From: Parvibaculaceae bacterium Mf 1.05b.01
GTDB taxonomy: Bacteria > Pseudomonadota > Alphaproteobacteria > Parvibaculales > Parvibaculaceae
DNA: 64,000 nt
NCBI GenBank assembly: GCA_000509225.1
Contig: BAOK01000001.1
Coordinates: forward strand, 310,001 to 374,000
Direction of reading: 5' to 3'
Position 1 is the stretch's first letter. Every line of letters begins with the position of its first letter. The notes below the pieces were generated by a model that had not been told where the DNA came from, ran no database searches, and saw only the letters and a program-made list of their open reading frames with translations. Below are positions 27,559-35,506 of the stretch, piece by piece. The position numbers and the translations under genes were made by a program.

Positions 27559-28479
27559 TTACCAGGCTTTCACCACCAGGACGTCACAGGGTGGGTTGTT
27601 GAGAAAGCTCTCGGCAATGCTGCCTAGCAGCGCATGGGTGAGTCCCACGCGGCCATGGGTGCCGAGCACCAGGAGATCAGGCTGCAGCCTCTCTACCTCC
27701 GATCTAATGACGGATTGGGTTTCTCCCTGCTTGACGATTTTGTGGAAGGGAATGTCTGGCCGCGCGCTGGTTGTCGCTGAGCCGATGAGGGTTTCCATCT
27801 CGTCCTCAATCATCTGGGTTAGAGTCCGTTCGTGTTCTTCCTTATAGGCATTTCGGGTTTCGCGACCCCGCTGGAAGCCGCCGAAGGGCACGTGGTAAGA
27901 ATGGATGGCATTGAACTCAGCGTCAGGTGCAAGCGAGAGCGCCTGACGAATGGCGATGCGGGAGAAGGCTGAAAAGTCGACCGCAATGGCGACTTTTTTG
28001 TAGGTGCTATCTGTTCTGTTGGGAACCACCAGGACAGGTTGCTGTCCTTTGCGAATGACACGCTCCATTGTGGTGCCTGCAATCGGTTTGTTGCCGGCTT
28101 CATTTCTATGAATGCCCATGACAATCAGATCGGCGGCAATCTTGTCCGCATGATCCAGAATATCGCGATAGTCTTTACCGGCAATGGCATCAATGGCTGG
28201 CTCCAGCGCCTTTGCTCCGTCGACCCTGTCGAGGCTGCTCTGGATTTCTTTAAGTGTGGCGTCTCGCACTCGATCCTGCACCGACGAGGGCAGGTCTTCG
28301 TCGATTATGTTGAGGATCACCAAGCGCGCCTCGTGCTGGTTCGCGAGGTTCACTGCGCGTTCAAGGGCTCTGTCGGACCGCGCCGATAGATCAGTCGCCA
28401 TCAATATGGTCTTGGGGGCTTTGAACGCCGCCGCAGCGGTGTCGGCGGGACTGTCGTCTGTTCGGGCGCTTGGGGGCAT
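27559..28479 (-). CDS. Universal stress protein, two tandem UspA domains
   Basis: 306 residues with two UspA folds. Domain 1 (about 23-165) starts KTILMATDLSARSDRALERAVNLA and ends GTTMERVIRKGQQPVLVVPN; domain 2 (about 172-306) starts KVAIAVDFSAFSRIAIRQAL and ends LVLGTHGRVGLTHALLGSIAESFLNNPPCDVLVVKAW-like (residues 270-306). The G-x2-G-x9-G ATP-binding signature is seen in the second domain (GTHGRVG...GSIAE) and partly in the first. Likely a cytosolic stress-response protein. It is convergent with msrP. Confidence 0.93.
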   Translation of the reverse strand: MPPSARTDDSPADTAAAAFKAPKTILMATDLSARSDRALERAVNLANQHEARLVILNIIDEDLPSSVQDRVRDATLKEIQSSLDRVDGAKALEPAIDAIAGKDYRDILDHADKIAADLIVMGIHRNEAGNKPIAGTTMERVIRKGQQPVLVVPNRTDSTYKKVAIAVDFSAFSRIAIRQALSLAPDAEFNAIHSYHVPFGGFQRGRETRNAYKEEHERTLTQMIEDEMETLIGSATTSARPDIPFHKIVKQGETQSVIRSEVERLQPDLLVLGTHGRVGLTHALLGSIAESFLNNPPCDVLVVKAW

Positions 28480-28572
28480 TTGCTACCTGTCTGTTCAATG
28501 CTGAAGGGACGCGTTGTCTCCTGTCCTACAGATAAGTGCCAACACATGTCTTTTCAACGATTCTGAGAGGGG

Positions 28573-28600
28573 TTGACGTATGTTGATTATTGTTTAGATA
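28573..28600 (+). promoter_or_regulatory. Candidate sigma-70 promoter
   Basis: TTGACG at 28573-28578 and TAGATA at 28595-28600, 16-base spacer, 36 bases before the excisionase-like gene start. Confidence 0.45.
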
Positions 28601-28635
28601 CTTTGGTGTGCATGGCAGTAGCGGGCGAGGGGATA

Positions 28636-28830
28636 ATGTTGAGCAAGCCATTTATGACAACGCAGGACGTAGCAGAACTGCTGAAGGTTCGTGAGCCGAC
28701 GGTGCGGTCTTGGATTCGACAGGAGGAGCTGCGGGCGGTGAAGATCGGTCGGGAGTTTCGGGTGGCGGTGAAAGATCTGGAAGCTTTTGTCAATGAACAT
28801 GCGACCCGTGCGCCCAGCTGGCAGGCCTGA
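28636..28830 (+). CDS. Excisionase-family helix-turn-helix DNA-binding protein
   Basis: A 64-residue MerR-like wHTH protein: FMTTQDVAELLKVREPTVRSWIRQEELRAVKIGREFRV (residues 6-43), then a helix KDLEAFVNEHA. This is the HTH_17/excisionase fold common in phage excisionases but also in free regulators. GAGGGG before ATG 28636 sets the start; an upstream in-frame start at 28612 is possible. No integrase or phage gene is near, so a stand-alone regulator is more likely than an excisionase. Confidence 0.85.
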   Translation: MLSKPFMTTQDVAELLKVREPTVRSWIRQEELRAVKIGREFRVAVKDLEAFVNEHATRAPSWQA

Positions 28831-28897
28831 TTTGTCGGTAAAGGTTCGTCACAGAAAGTGACTGGTCGACCGAGCGCGCATGCCTATGCTGCGGCCC

Positions 28898-29557
28898 ATG
28901 AAAAAATCTTCTCTTGTTATATTCGATTGCGATGGCGTGCTGGTGGATACGGAACAGGCCGCCAATAAGTCTCTCACTGAGCGGCTGAACCTTTTGGGAT
29001 GGGACATTTCCTATGAGGCTTGCCGTCGACGGTTTGTCGGCAAATCTCTGAAGAGTGTGCAGGCTGAAGTTGAGGTGGAGCTGGGCAGAAATCTGGCGGC
29101 TGATTGGGATGTGACAATCGAGCGTGAAGAAATCGAAGTGTTTCGCCATACTACTGAGGCAATTGTCGGTGTTGAAGCACAGGTAATGAGGCTTCGCGAC
29201 CTAGGCATTCCATATTGTGTTGCGTCTTCAGGTCGGATTGAAAAAATGCACGCAACGCTTGGGTCGGCGGGACTATTGCCGGTGCTGAAGGATGTGCTTT
29301 TTAGTGCAACGATGGTGAAAAACGGAAAGCCCGCGCCTGACCTCTTCCTTCATGCGGCGAGTGCTATGGGGTACGCCCCGGAAACCTGCATCGTGATTGA
29401 GGACAGTCGTCCAGGTGTTGAAGCTGGTGTTGCTGCAGGCATGCGGGTGCTTGGCTATGCGGGCGACCCGCTGACAGACAGAGCTGCCCTTGAGACAGCT
29501 GGTGCAACCGTTTTTGAGAATATGCGACACCTTCCTAAACTTCTCGATTTGTCATAG
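28898..29557 (+). CDS. HAD-superfamily hydrolase, subfamily IA
   Basis: 219 residues (six more if the upstream ATG at 28880 is used). HAD motif I is FDCDGVLVDTE, motif II CVASSGR, motif III KNGKPAPDLFLHAA, motif IV VIEDSRPGVEAG, all in order. The cap domain resembles that of beta-phosphoglucomutase and phosphoglycolate phosphatase-like enzymes. The substrate is probably a small phosphorylated sugar or acid. No ribosome site is clear. It is in tandem with the NTF2-like gene 49 bases downstream. Confidence 0.92.
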   Translation: MKKSSLVIFDCDGVLVDTEQAANKSLTERLNLLGWDISYEACRRRFVGKSLKSVQAEVEVELGRNLAADWDVTIEREEIEVFRHTTEAIVGVEAQVMRLRDLGIPYCVASSGRIEKMHATLGSAGLLPVLKDVLFSATMVKNGKPAPDLFLHAASAMGYAPETCIVIEDSRPGVEAGVAAGMRVLGYAGDPLTDRAALETAGATVFENMRHLPKLLDLS

Positions 29558-29606
29558 TCCCGGCGTTACTCTTTACCGGTGATGGCAGCGAAAGGAACTT
29601 GGAGGT

Positions 29607-30047
29607 ATGAGTCAACAAGAACGTAATAAGGCACTTGTCCGACAGTTGACTGAATATATCTGGAACCAAGCCGACCTTGCGAAAATCCCTGACTACTATG
29701 CTGACGACTATGAAGCCGACTATCGACCCTATGCGCCGGTTCGCCGTGGCCATGAGGCGATGCAGGGAATGGTGGAGAGGGCGCATGCTGCCTTCTCCAA
29801 TTATCGTGAAGAGTTGAAGGATGTGCTCGCAGACGGCGACAAGGTGGTCGCACGGTTTACAGTGAGCGGAGAGCAAACTGGAAAATGGGGAGCCATCCCT
29901 CCAACGGGAAAATCCGTCGCTTTTGACGAAATCGTGGTGCTTACCCTCAAGGATGGGAAAGTTACGCACCAATCCGGTGTGGCTGACAATGTGGCGGCAT
30001 TGCATCAACTTGGTTTGATCCCCATGCCAGGTGATGCGAAGACCTGA
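29607..30047 (+). CDS. SnoaL/NTF2-like ester cyclase family protein
   Basis: 146 residues forming a cone-shaped alpha+beta barrel by sequence pattern: RQLTEYIWNQADLAKIPDYYADDY, RGHEAMQGMVERAHAAFSNY, ELKDVLADGDKVVARFTVSGEQTG, PPTGKSVAFDEIVVLTLKDGKV and a final LHQLGLIP, all characteristic of SnoaL-like ester cyclases. Whether it is catalytic is unknown. GGAGG precedes the start. It converges on an MBL-fold gene with only two bases between stops. Confidence 0.85.
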   Translation: MSQQERNKALVRQLTEYIWNQADLAKIPDYYADDYEADYRPYAPVRRGHEAMQGMVERAHAAFSNYREELKDVLADGDKVVARFTVSGEQTGKWGAIPPTGKSVAFDEIVVLTLKDGKVTHQSGVADNVAALHQLGLIPMPGDAKT

Positions 30048-30049
30048 TG

Positions 30050-30991
30050 CTACCAGTCCTGATACCAGGGAATGTCTGCGTCCAGGTCGATCCGTTCATT
30101 CACTGGATAGCGCGTTGGGAAAAAACCTGTGCCTGAGATGTCGCCGTCGCGCACTGCTTCCAGCGTGTCACGGAGCGCCACTATGTCTCTCATTTCCAAC
30201 ACGGGTGTGCCTGTGATGTTCATGCGGTGTGCTGTGTAAAGCTTGGTCTCGCGGGGCAGGGTGAGGAGAAGGTTTTCTGCAACCTTCAGATAATCGCTCA
30301 GAGATGAGTTTGGGAGGAACGCGTAGAGCGGCCCCTCATAGATATAGTCGCCTGTGAAGAATTGGTTGTTTGCTTCATCCCAGATCGAAATGGACTCGTC
30401 TGTATGGCCCGGTGTGAAGACGACCCTTATGGTTCTGTCGCCAAGGTCAATTGTCTCGCCGTCTGAGAGCCATTTAGTGATTTTCCAACTTGGAATGTCG
30501 TGCCCTTCAGCAGACCCCAGATATTGCGTGTGCGTCGGCGAGAAAATGTCGCCGTACATCTGCGCCCGTCTTTGGGGCGTATCTAGAAGCGCGATCTGGT
30601 CAAAACGTTCCAGATTGCCAACATGGTCATAGTGAAGGTGCGAGGGAACAGCGAGGACAGGCTTATCGGTGAGACTTTCGACGACGGGCAGAATGTTCGC
30701 AGATGGATATCCAATATCAAAGAGGATGGCGCGGTCTCGTCCTTCAATGAGATAGGAAAAGACGGGGCCACTGGCTCTGGGCTCTCCGATTACATGGGTA
30801 CGCTCATCGATGGTGTCGATCGTATAATAGTCGTCAAACCATCGTTCAGAGGCTGATAGTTCTCTTTTCTCGAGCAGGGGTGGTGGACTGTCCGCGGATA
30901 GAGCGGCAACAGCGAGATCAAATCGAAAGTGGAGCAGGCCTGCGCCGATAGCGATAAGTCCAATGGCTGAAATGAGCAAAATACGTAGCAT
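30050..30991 (-). CDS. MBL-fold metallohydrolase, membrane-anchored
   Basis: 313 residues with an N-terminal hydrophobic anchor (LRILLISAIGLIAIGAGLL), placing the enzyme in the periplasm. The metal motif HLHYDHVGN, the later TPGHTDES and FFTGDYIYEGP aspartate, and a terminal TAHRM histidine fit a dinuclear MBL hydrolase. It closely resembles the protein at 31605-32579 (shared YAFLPNSSL and SISIWD strings, and GDIS/GRLAGSGF-type ends), so the two are paralogues flanking an AhpD-like gene. Lactonase-like activity is possible but unproven. The start at 30991 gives the anchor; longer starts lack a ribosome site. Confidence 0.88.
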   Translation of the reverse strand: MLRILLISAIGLIAIGAGLLHFRFDLAVAALSADSPPPLLEKRELSASERWFDDYYTIDTIDERTHVIGEPRASGPVFSYLIEGRDRAILFDIGYPSANILPVVESLTDKPVLAVPSHLHYDHVGNLERFDQIALLDTPQRRAQMYGDIFSPTHTQYLGSAEGHDIPSWKITKWLSDGETIDLGDRTIRVVFTPGHTDESISIWDEANNQFFTGDYIYEGPLYAFLPNSSLSDYLKVAENLLLTLPRETKLYTAHRMNITGTPVLEMRDIVALRDTLEAVRDGDISGTGFFPTRYPVNERIDLDADIPWYQDW

Positions 30992-31142
30992 GGCTGTGTC
31001 CCCCGACCTTTGGCCCACGACATCCTATCACTATGGGCGTTTGCCTTCCACGCGCTGAAACAAATTGGGTCCTGGCTGTCACAAAGCGCTGGTCTCTCTC
31101 GTCTAAGCAGCAACAACCTGTTGTGTAAGATGGAGAAAACAC

Positions 31143-31586
31143 ATGTCTGGAGCAAATCGAGTTACGCTTGTGAAAACGGTTCCTGATGCGCTTGGCGCTT
31201 TTGGCAGCGTTGAAACCATGTTTGAGAACTGTCCTGTTGACCCCCTGTTGCGACATCTTGTGAAGCTTCGTATCTCGCAGATTAATGGCTGTGCCTATTG
31301 TGTGAACATGCATACAGGCGAAGCGCGGGAAGATAATGAGACAGAAGCGCGGCTGGATCATCTGGTGGTTTGGCGTAACACGGATCTGTTTACGGCGGCA
31401 GAAAAAGCAGCGCTTGCATGGGGCGAGGCGCTCACCGTTCAGGGCAGCGGCGCGGATCTCGCGCAGTTGCACGCCGGTCTGCTTGACCATTTTTCGCAAG
31501 AGCAGATTGACTATCTGACGCTTATCATTGTGATGATCAACACCTGGAACCGGCTGCAGGTGTCTAACCATAATGCGTCATTCTAA
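31143..31586 (+). CDS. Carboxymuconolactone decarboxylase/AhpD-like protein
   Basis: 147 residues. The AhpD-type redox motif is present: RISQINGCAYCVNMHTGEAR, a CxxC with an adjacent His. These proteins are alkylhydroperoxidases or decarboxylases of the AhpD fold. It is followed after 18 bases by a paralogue of the divergent MBL enzyme, so it may form an operon with it. Its physiological oxidant/substrate is unknown; ahpC itself lies 3.5 kb away. Confidence 0.92.
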   Translation: MSGANRVTLVKTVPDALGAFGSVETMFENCPVDPLLRHLVKLRISQINGCAYCVNMHTGEAREDNETEARLDHLVVWRNTDLFTAAEKAALAWGEALTVQGSGADLAQLHAGLLDHFSQEQIDYLTLIIVMINTWNRLQVSNHNASF

Positions 31587-31604
31587 TTGACTGGAGCAGG
31601 GGCG

Positions 31605-32579
31605 ATGCGACGCACATTACGGGCTGCAATGGTGACGGGTGCTGTTCTCGTGGCGCTGGTGGGTGCGTTCTATGTGTTTCGAACGCCCCTGCTCCTTAAA
31701 GCCATTGAGCTCGTTGGTGCGCCGCCGCTTGCCGCGCAAGAGGCGGTGGTGCTTGGCGAAGAAGAGATCTGGGCGGACGATTTTTATACCGTCGAACGGT
31801 TGGACGCCCAGACATATGCGATCAGCGAACCGCGCTATTTTCGTGACGTCTATTCCTACCTGATTGTCGGTGACCGGGAAGCCTTGCTTATCGATAGTGG
31901 GTCACCGCTCCGGGACATCAGCACCATCGTTGCGCAGCTTACAGAGAAGCCGGTCAGTGTGATCGCCACGCATCTTCATTTCGATCATGTCGGTAACCAC
32001 ACGCGGTTTGAGAAAGTTCTAATGCCTGATCTTGCAGATTTGCGTGCGCGGACGCGTGACAGCAAATTTGTGCCTGAGACCCTGGAGCATCTGGGCAAGG
32101 TGGAGGGATATGCCGTCCCTGGTTGGGATGTGGGCGGCTGGTGGTCTGTGGACAGGGAGCTTGATCTGGGCGGGCGGGTGTTGACACTGCTTGCCACGCC
32201 CGGTCACACGCCCGACTCGATTTCGATATGGGATCGGTCCAGACATCGCCTCTTCATGGGGGATTATGCGGGGGACGGGGAGATTTATGCTTTCCTGCCA
32301 AATTCCAGTCTGGGCGCCTATCTCGAAACAACAGAACGTCTGTTGTCGGACCTGCCGCCTGAAACATTTTTGTTTGCTGCCCATGGCGGCGCCGACAGCA
32401 AAGCAGCGCCCGGTGTGGGTGTGCAGAATCTCGTGGATCTCCGCGATGGTCTTCGCGCCATGCGCGACGGGCGTCTTGCTGGATCAGGATTCTGGCCGCG
32501 TGCCTATCCGCTCAATGGCAATACCCACGTGCTGGCGGATTGGGCTGGACCAGGTGGCTCCAGCTGGGACTTCGACTAG
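31605..32579 (+). CDS. MBL-fold metallohydrolase, membrane-anchored (paralogue)
   Basis: 324 residues with an N-terminal anchor (MVTGAVLVALVGAFYVF). Metal-binding HLHFDHVGN, ATPGHTPDSISIWD, FMGDYAGDGE and AAHGG motifs are all seen. GGAGCAGGGG precedes the ATG at 31605, which is 18 bases after the AhpD-like stop. It is a paralogue of 30050-30991 and the two genes are divergent around the AhpD-like gene, consistent with an old duplication. Substrate unknown. Confidence 0.88.
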   Translation: MRRTLRAAMVTGAVLVALVGAFYVFRTPLLLKAIELVGAPPLAAQEAVVLGEEEIWADDFYTVERLDAQTYAISEPRYFRDVYSYLIVGDREALLIDSGSPLRDISTIVAQLTEKPVSVIATHLHFDHVGNHTRFEKVLMPDLADLRARTRDSKFVPETLEHLGKVEGYAVPGWDVGGWWSVDRELDLGGRVLTLLATPGHTPDSISIWDRSRHRLFMGDYAGDGEIYAFLPNSSLGAYLETTERLLSDLPPETFLFAAHGGADSKAAPGVGVQNLVDLRDGLRAMRDGRLAGSGFWPRAYPLNGNTHVLADWAGPGGSSWDFD

Positions 32580-32670
32580 TCCGAAAAGGACCGGCAGCTT
32601 GCGCTGCAGAGCAACTTGACCATTGTCGTCATCGTCCTTTCGCCCTACCTTCTGGGGAAAGGTAGTGTGT

Positions 32671-33630
32671 ATGGATATTTTCCTTCTTGGTCTCGGTCTA
32701 GTGCTGTTGTTTTTGGGTGGTGAAGCAATCCTTCGCGGGAGTATTGCTGTTGCCCACAGATTTCATCTTTCAACCTTGTTTGTCAGCATGGTGATTGTCG
32801 GGTTTGGGACATCGCTTCCTGAACTGATGGTCTCTTTGACGGCGGCGATGGGCGGTGTGCCCGACATCGCGCTTGGCAATGTTGTTGGGTCCAACATCGC
32901 TAATATTCTTCTTATTCTGGGTTTTGCCGCGATCCTGGCTCCTGTCGCCTGCAGCGGGCCTGAGGTTAAGCGAGACGCTTTGGCGGTGCTGATCGCGAGC
33001 ATTGTGCTGGTTGGTCTGTCGTTCAGCGGTGTTGTAGATCGTTCCGCCGGGGCCGTCATGGTGGCGGCCCTTGTCACCTATCTCACGTTTGCCTTCCTTG
33101 TTGAGCGTCGCAACAGCAAAAACGGGAAGGAGATCTTGCAGCGGGTTGAACGTGATATCAGCGCGTCACGGATTGCTCTTTCAACGGCCATTCTGTTCTG
33201 CCTGGCCGGCCTCCTGTTTCTGGCTGGCGGTGCCTATGCCCTTGTTGAGGGGGCAACCTCGCTTGCGAGACTGCTTGGCGTGTCGGACGCCATCATCGGG
33301 CTGACGCTTGTGGCGATTGGGACATCATTGCCGGAGCTTGCCACTGTCATTGTTGCGGCCTATCGGCGCCATGCGGACGTGGTGATGGGCAATGTTCTGG
33401 GCAGCAACCTGTTTAATGTGCTCGGCATTCTGGGCACAACTGCCATCGTGACACCTATGCCCATTGCTGGTCGCATTGCAGACATTGACGTTTGGATTGT
33501 TCTCGGTGTTGCACTTTTGCTGGCACCGCTGGTGTGGCGGCGTCCCTCCATCGGGCGGGCAGAGGGTTTTGTCTTTCTCTCGCTCTATGTGCTCTACACC
33601 GCCTGGGTCTATTCCGTCGACATCATCTGA
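32671..33630 (+). CDS. Calcium/sodium antiporter family protein (CaCA)
   Basis: 319 residues, about ten membrane helices in two inverted repeats. Each repeat has the family signature: GFGTSLPELMVSLTAAMGG with NVVGSNIANILLILG in the first, and AIGTSLPELATVIVAAYRRH with NVLGSNLFNVLGILG in the second. It matches the YrbG-type exchanger that moves Ca2+ or another cation against Na+ or H+ across the inner membrane. ATG 32671 follows AAAGG. It stands alone, convergent with trxB. Confidence 0.94.
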   Translation: MDIFLLGLGLVLLFLGGEAILRGSIAVAHRFHLSTLFVSMVIVGFGTSLPELMVSLTAAMGGVPDIALGNVVGSNIANILLILGFAAILAPVACSGPEVKRDALAVLIASIVLVGLSFSGVVDRSAGAVMVAALVTYLTFAFLVERRNSKNGKEILQRVERDISASRIALSTAILFCLAGLLFLAGGAYALVEGATSLARLLGVSDAIIGLTLVAIGTSLPELATVIVAAYRRHADVVMGNVLGSNLFNVLGILGTTAIVTPMPIAGRIADIDVWIVLGVALLLAPLVWRRPSIGRAEGFVFLSLYVLYTAWVYSVDII

Positions 33631-33654
33631 GGCAGGCGCGCTGAAATTGGTAGC

Positions 33655-34620
33655 CTATTCAGCCGCCTCAGCGATGGACTCCTTTGCCGCAAGGTATTTT
33701 TCCGCCTCAAGAGCAGCCATGCAGCCCATGCCTGCGGCTGTCACAGCCTGGCGATAAATATCGTCTGTCACGTCACCGGCGGCATAGACACCCGGAATGG
33801 AGGTCGCGGTGCTGTCTGGTGCTGTGATCAGGTATCCGCCTTGTTTGGTGTCCAGCTGATCAACGAACAATTCAGTTGATGGCGCATGACCAATCGCGAT
33901 GAAGACACCGTCCGCATTGATTGTGCTCTCTTCGCCGGTTTTGATGTTGCGCACTTTCGCGCCTGTGACGCCAAGCGGGTCAGTGTCGCCGACGATTTCG
34001 TCAACAACCGTATCCCAGACGACTTCAATCTTGTCGTTCTTTGACAGGCGATCAGCCAGGATTTTTTCGCAGCGGAATTCGTTCCGGCGATGGACGACGG
34101 TTACTTTGCTTGCGAAATTGGTGAGGAAGAGGGCTTCTTCCACGGCTGTGTTGCCGCCACCGACCACGATCACTTCTTTGCCGCGATAGAAAAAGCCATC
34201 GCAGGTGGCACACGCCGAAACGCCAAAGCCCTGGAACTTTTCTTCTGACGGCAGACCCAGCCATTTGGCCTGCGCGCCGGTCGAGATGATGAGGGCGTCG
34301 GTTGTGTAAATGTCGCCGCTGTCGCCGACCATACGGATGGGGGTGGCCTTCAGGTCGACCTCAGTGATGGTGTCGGACACGATACTGGTGCCGACATTGC
34401 GGGCCTGACCTTCCATCTGTTCCATCAACCAGGGGCCCTGAATTTCTTCAGCGAAACCTGGATAGTTTTCCACTTCCGTGGTGATGGTGAGCTGACCACC
34501 GGGCTGGATGCCCTGAATGATTGTCGGTTCCAGCATCGCGCGCGCGGCATAGATGGCGGCTGTGTAGCCTGCAGGGCCTGAGCCGATAATGGTCACTTTG
34601 GAATGATGCTGGTTTGACAT
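33655..34620 (-). CDS. trxB: Thioredoxin reductase
   Basis: 321-residue NADPH-dependent flavoprotein. FAD-binding GSGPAGYTAAIYAARA (residues 13-28), the redox CATC (C137-A-T-C140) in GVSACATCDGFFYRG, NADPH-binding GGGNTAVEEALFL and VHRRNEFR, and the C-terminal VYAAGDVTDDIYRQAVTAAGMGC-type FAD motif are all present. It reduces thioredoxin in the cytosol. It lies immediately downstream (168 bases) of ahpC on the same strand, but a strong terminator after ahpC makes separate transcripts likely. Confidence 0.97.
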   Translation of the reverse strand: MSNQHHSKVTIIGSGPAGYTAAIYAARAMLEPTIIQGIQPGGQLTITTEVENYPGFAEEIQGPWLMEQMEGQARNVGTSIVSDTITEVDLKATPIRMVGDSGDIYTTDALIISTGAQAKWLGLPSEEKFQGFGVSACATCDGFFYRGKEVIVVGGGNTAVEEALFLTNFASKVTVVHRRNEFRCEKILADRLSKNDKIEVVWDTVVDEIVGDTDPLGVTGAKVRNIKTGEESTINADGVFIAIGHAPSTELFVDQLDTKQGGYLITAPDSTATSIPGVYAAGDVTDDIYRQAVTAAGMGCMAALEAEKYLAAKESIAEAAE

Positions 34621-34739
34621 GGGTATGTACTCGGTTGATTTTTTTCGTCTGAGAATCGGCGTTTGAGGCAGTTTACTACCTGGGCAGGGCCTCAATATAG
34701 GGACTCCTGACGTTGACCAAAAGGGGGCCAAAAGGGGTC

Positions 34740-34776
34740 AAAAAGGCCTATCGCGAAGGTGTGATCGCGATAGGCC
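34740..34776 (-). terminator. Intrinsic terminator after ahpC
   Basis: On the minus strand GGCCTATCGCG pairs with CGCGATAGGCC (11 bp, 10-base loop) and is followed by TTTTT. It separates ahpC from trxB. Confidence 0.9.
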
Positions 34777-34788
34777 GGAGCGTAGCGA

Positions 34789-35394
34789 TTAAAGCGCTTC
34801 TGCGTGCTCACCCAGATATTTCGCGACGCCGTCTGCGTCCGCCTTCATGCCTTCATCGCCTTTGTTCCAGCCTGCCGGGCAGACATCGCCATGCTCTTCG
34901 TGGAACTGGAGAGCGTCAAGGGTGCGGATTGCTTCGTCCACGTTCCGGCCGATGGGCAGGTCATTGACTAGCTGATGGCGGACAACGCCTTCCTTGTCGA
35001 TGAGGAAAGTGCCGCGGAGTGCCACACCATCTTCCTGGATCAGGACGTCATAATCCCGCGCAATCTGCTTGGTGATGTCGGCCACCATAGGAAACTGGAC
35101 CGGGCCGAGGCCCCCCTCGTTTGGCGAGGTATTCCGCCAGGCAAAGTGGCTGTATTGGCTGTCGACTGAAACAGCGATCACCTTGGTGTTGCGCTCTTCA
35201 AAAGCAGGAACCCGGTTTGAGAAAGCTAGGATTTCCGAGGGGCAGACAAAGGTGAAGTCGAGCGGATAGAAGAAGATCACGCCATAATGGCCCTTCAGGT
35301 GCTCAGTGAGGTTGAAGTCATCAACGATGTCGCCGTCGGCGAGAACAGCAGCTGCAGTAAAATCGGGGGCGGGTTTGCCGACCAATACGCTCAT
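34789..35394 (-). CDS. ahpC: Typical 2-Cys peroxiredoxin (AhpC/Prx1 type)
   Basis: 201 residues. The peroxidatic cysteine is C51 in FYPLDFTFVCPSE and the resolving cysteine C172 in EEHGDVCPAGW, so this is a typical 2-Cys peroxiredoxin of the Prx1/AhpC branch, not AhpE. It reduces peroxides, probably with thioredoxin from the neighbouring trxB; no AhpF is encoded here. AGGAG precedes the ATG at 35394. A long inverted repeat sits 16 bases upstream. Confidence 0.96.
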   Translation of the reverse strand: MSVLVGKPAPDFTAAAVLADGDIVDDFNLTEHLKGHYGVIFFYPLDFTFVCPSEILAFSNRVPAFEERNTKVIAVSVDSQYSHFAWRNTSPNEGGLGPVQFPMVADITKQIARDYDVLIQEDGVALRGTFLIDKEGVVRHQLVNDLPIGRNVDEAIRTLDALQFHEEHGDVCPAGWNKGDEGMKADADGVAKYLGEHAEAL

Positions 35395-35409
35395 AAAGGG
35401 AACTCCTAG

Positions 35410-35456
35410 TTTGGAATTAATCTAACTTCTGGTGTGCTAGTTAGACTTATTCCAAA
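35410..35456. promoter_or_regulatory. Long inverted repeat upstream of ahpC
   Basis: Arms TTTGGAATTAATCTAAC (35410-35426) and GTTAGACTTATTCCAAA (35440-35456) pair at 15 of 17 positions, with a 13-base centre. Located between the ahpC start (35394) and its likely promoter, it may be an operator for a peroxide-sensing regulator, or an mRNA leader hairpin. It does not fit a standard OxyR consensus. Confidence 0.55.
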
Positions 35457-35506
35457 CTGATTTCAAGGCGAGTCGGGCGGAATTCCTCCCTTTTTTCAAG
35501 GCCGTG

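Noticed and set aside
28636-28830. Excisionase-like protein as sign of a prophage or integrative element
   Set aside because: No integrase, attachment site repeats or phage genes are near; the fold is also common in ordinary regulators.
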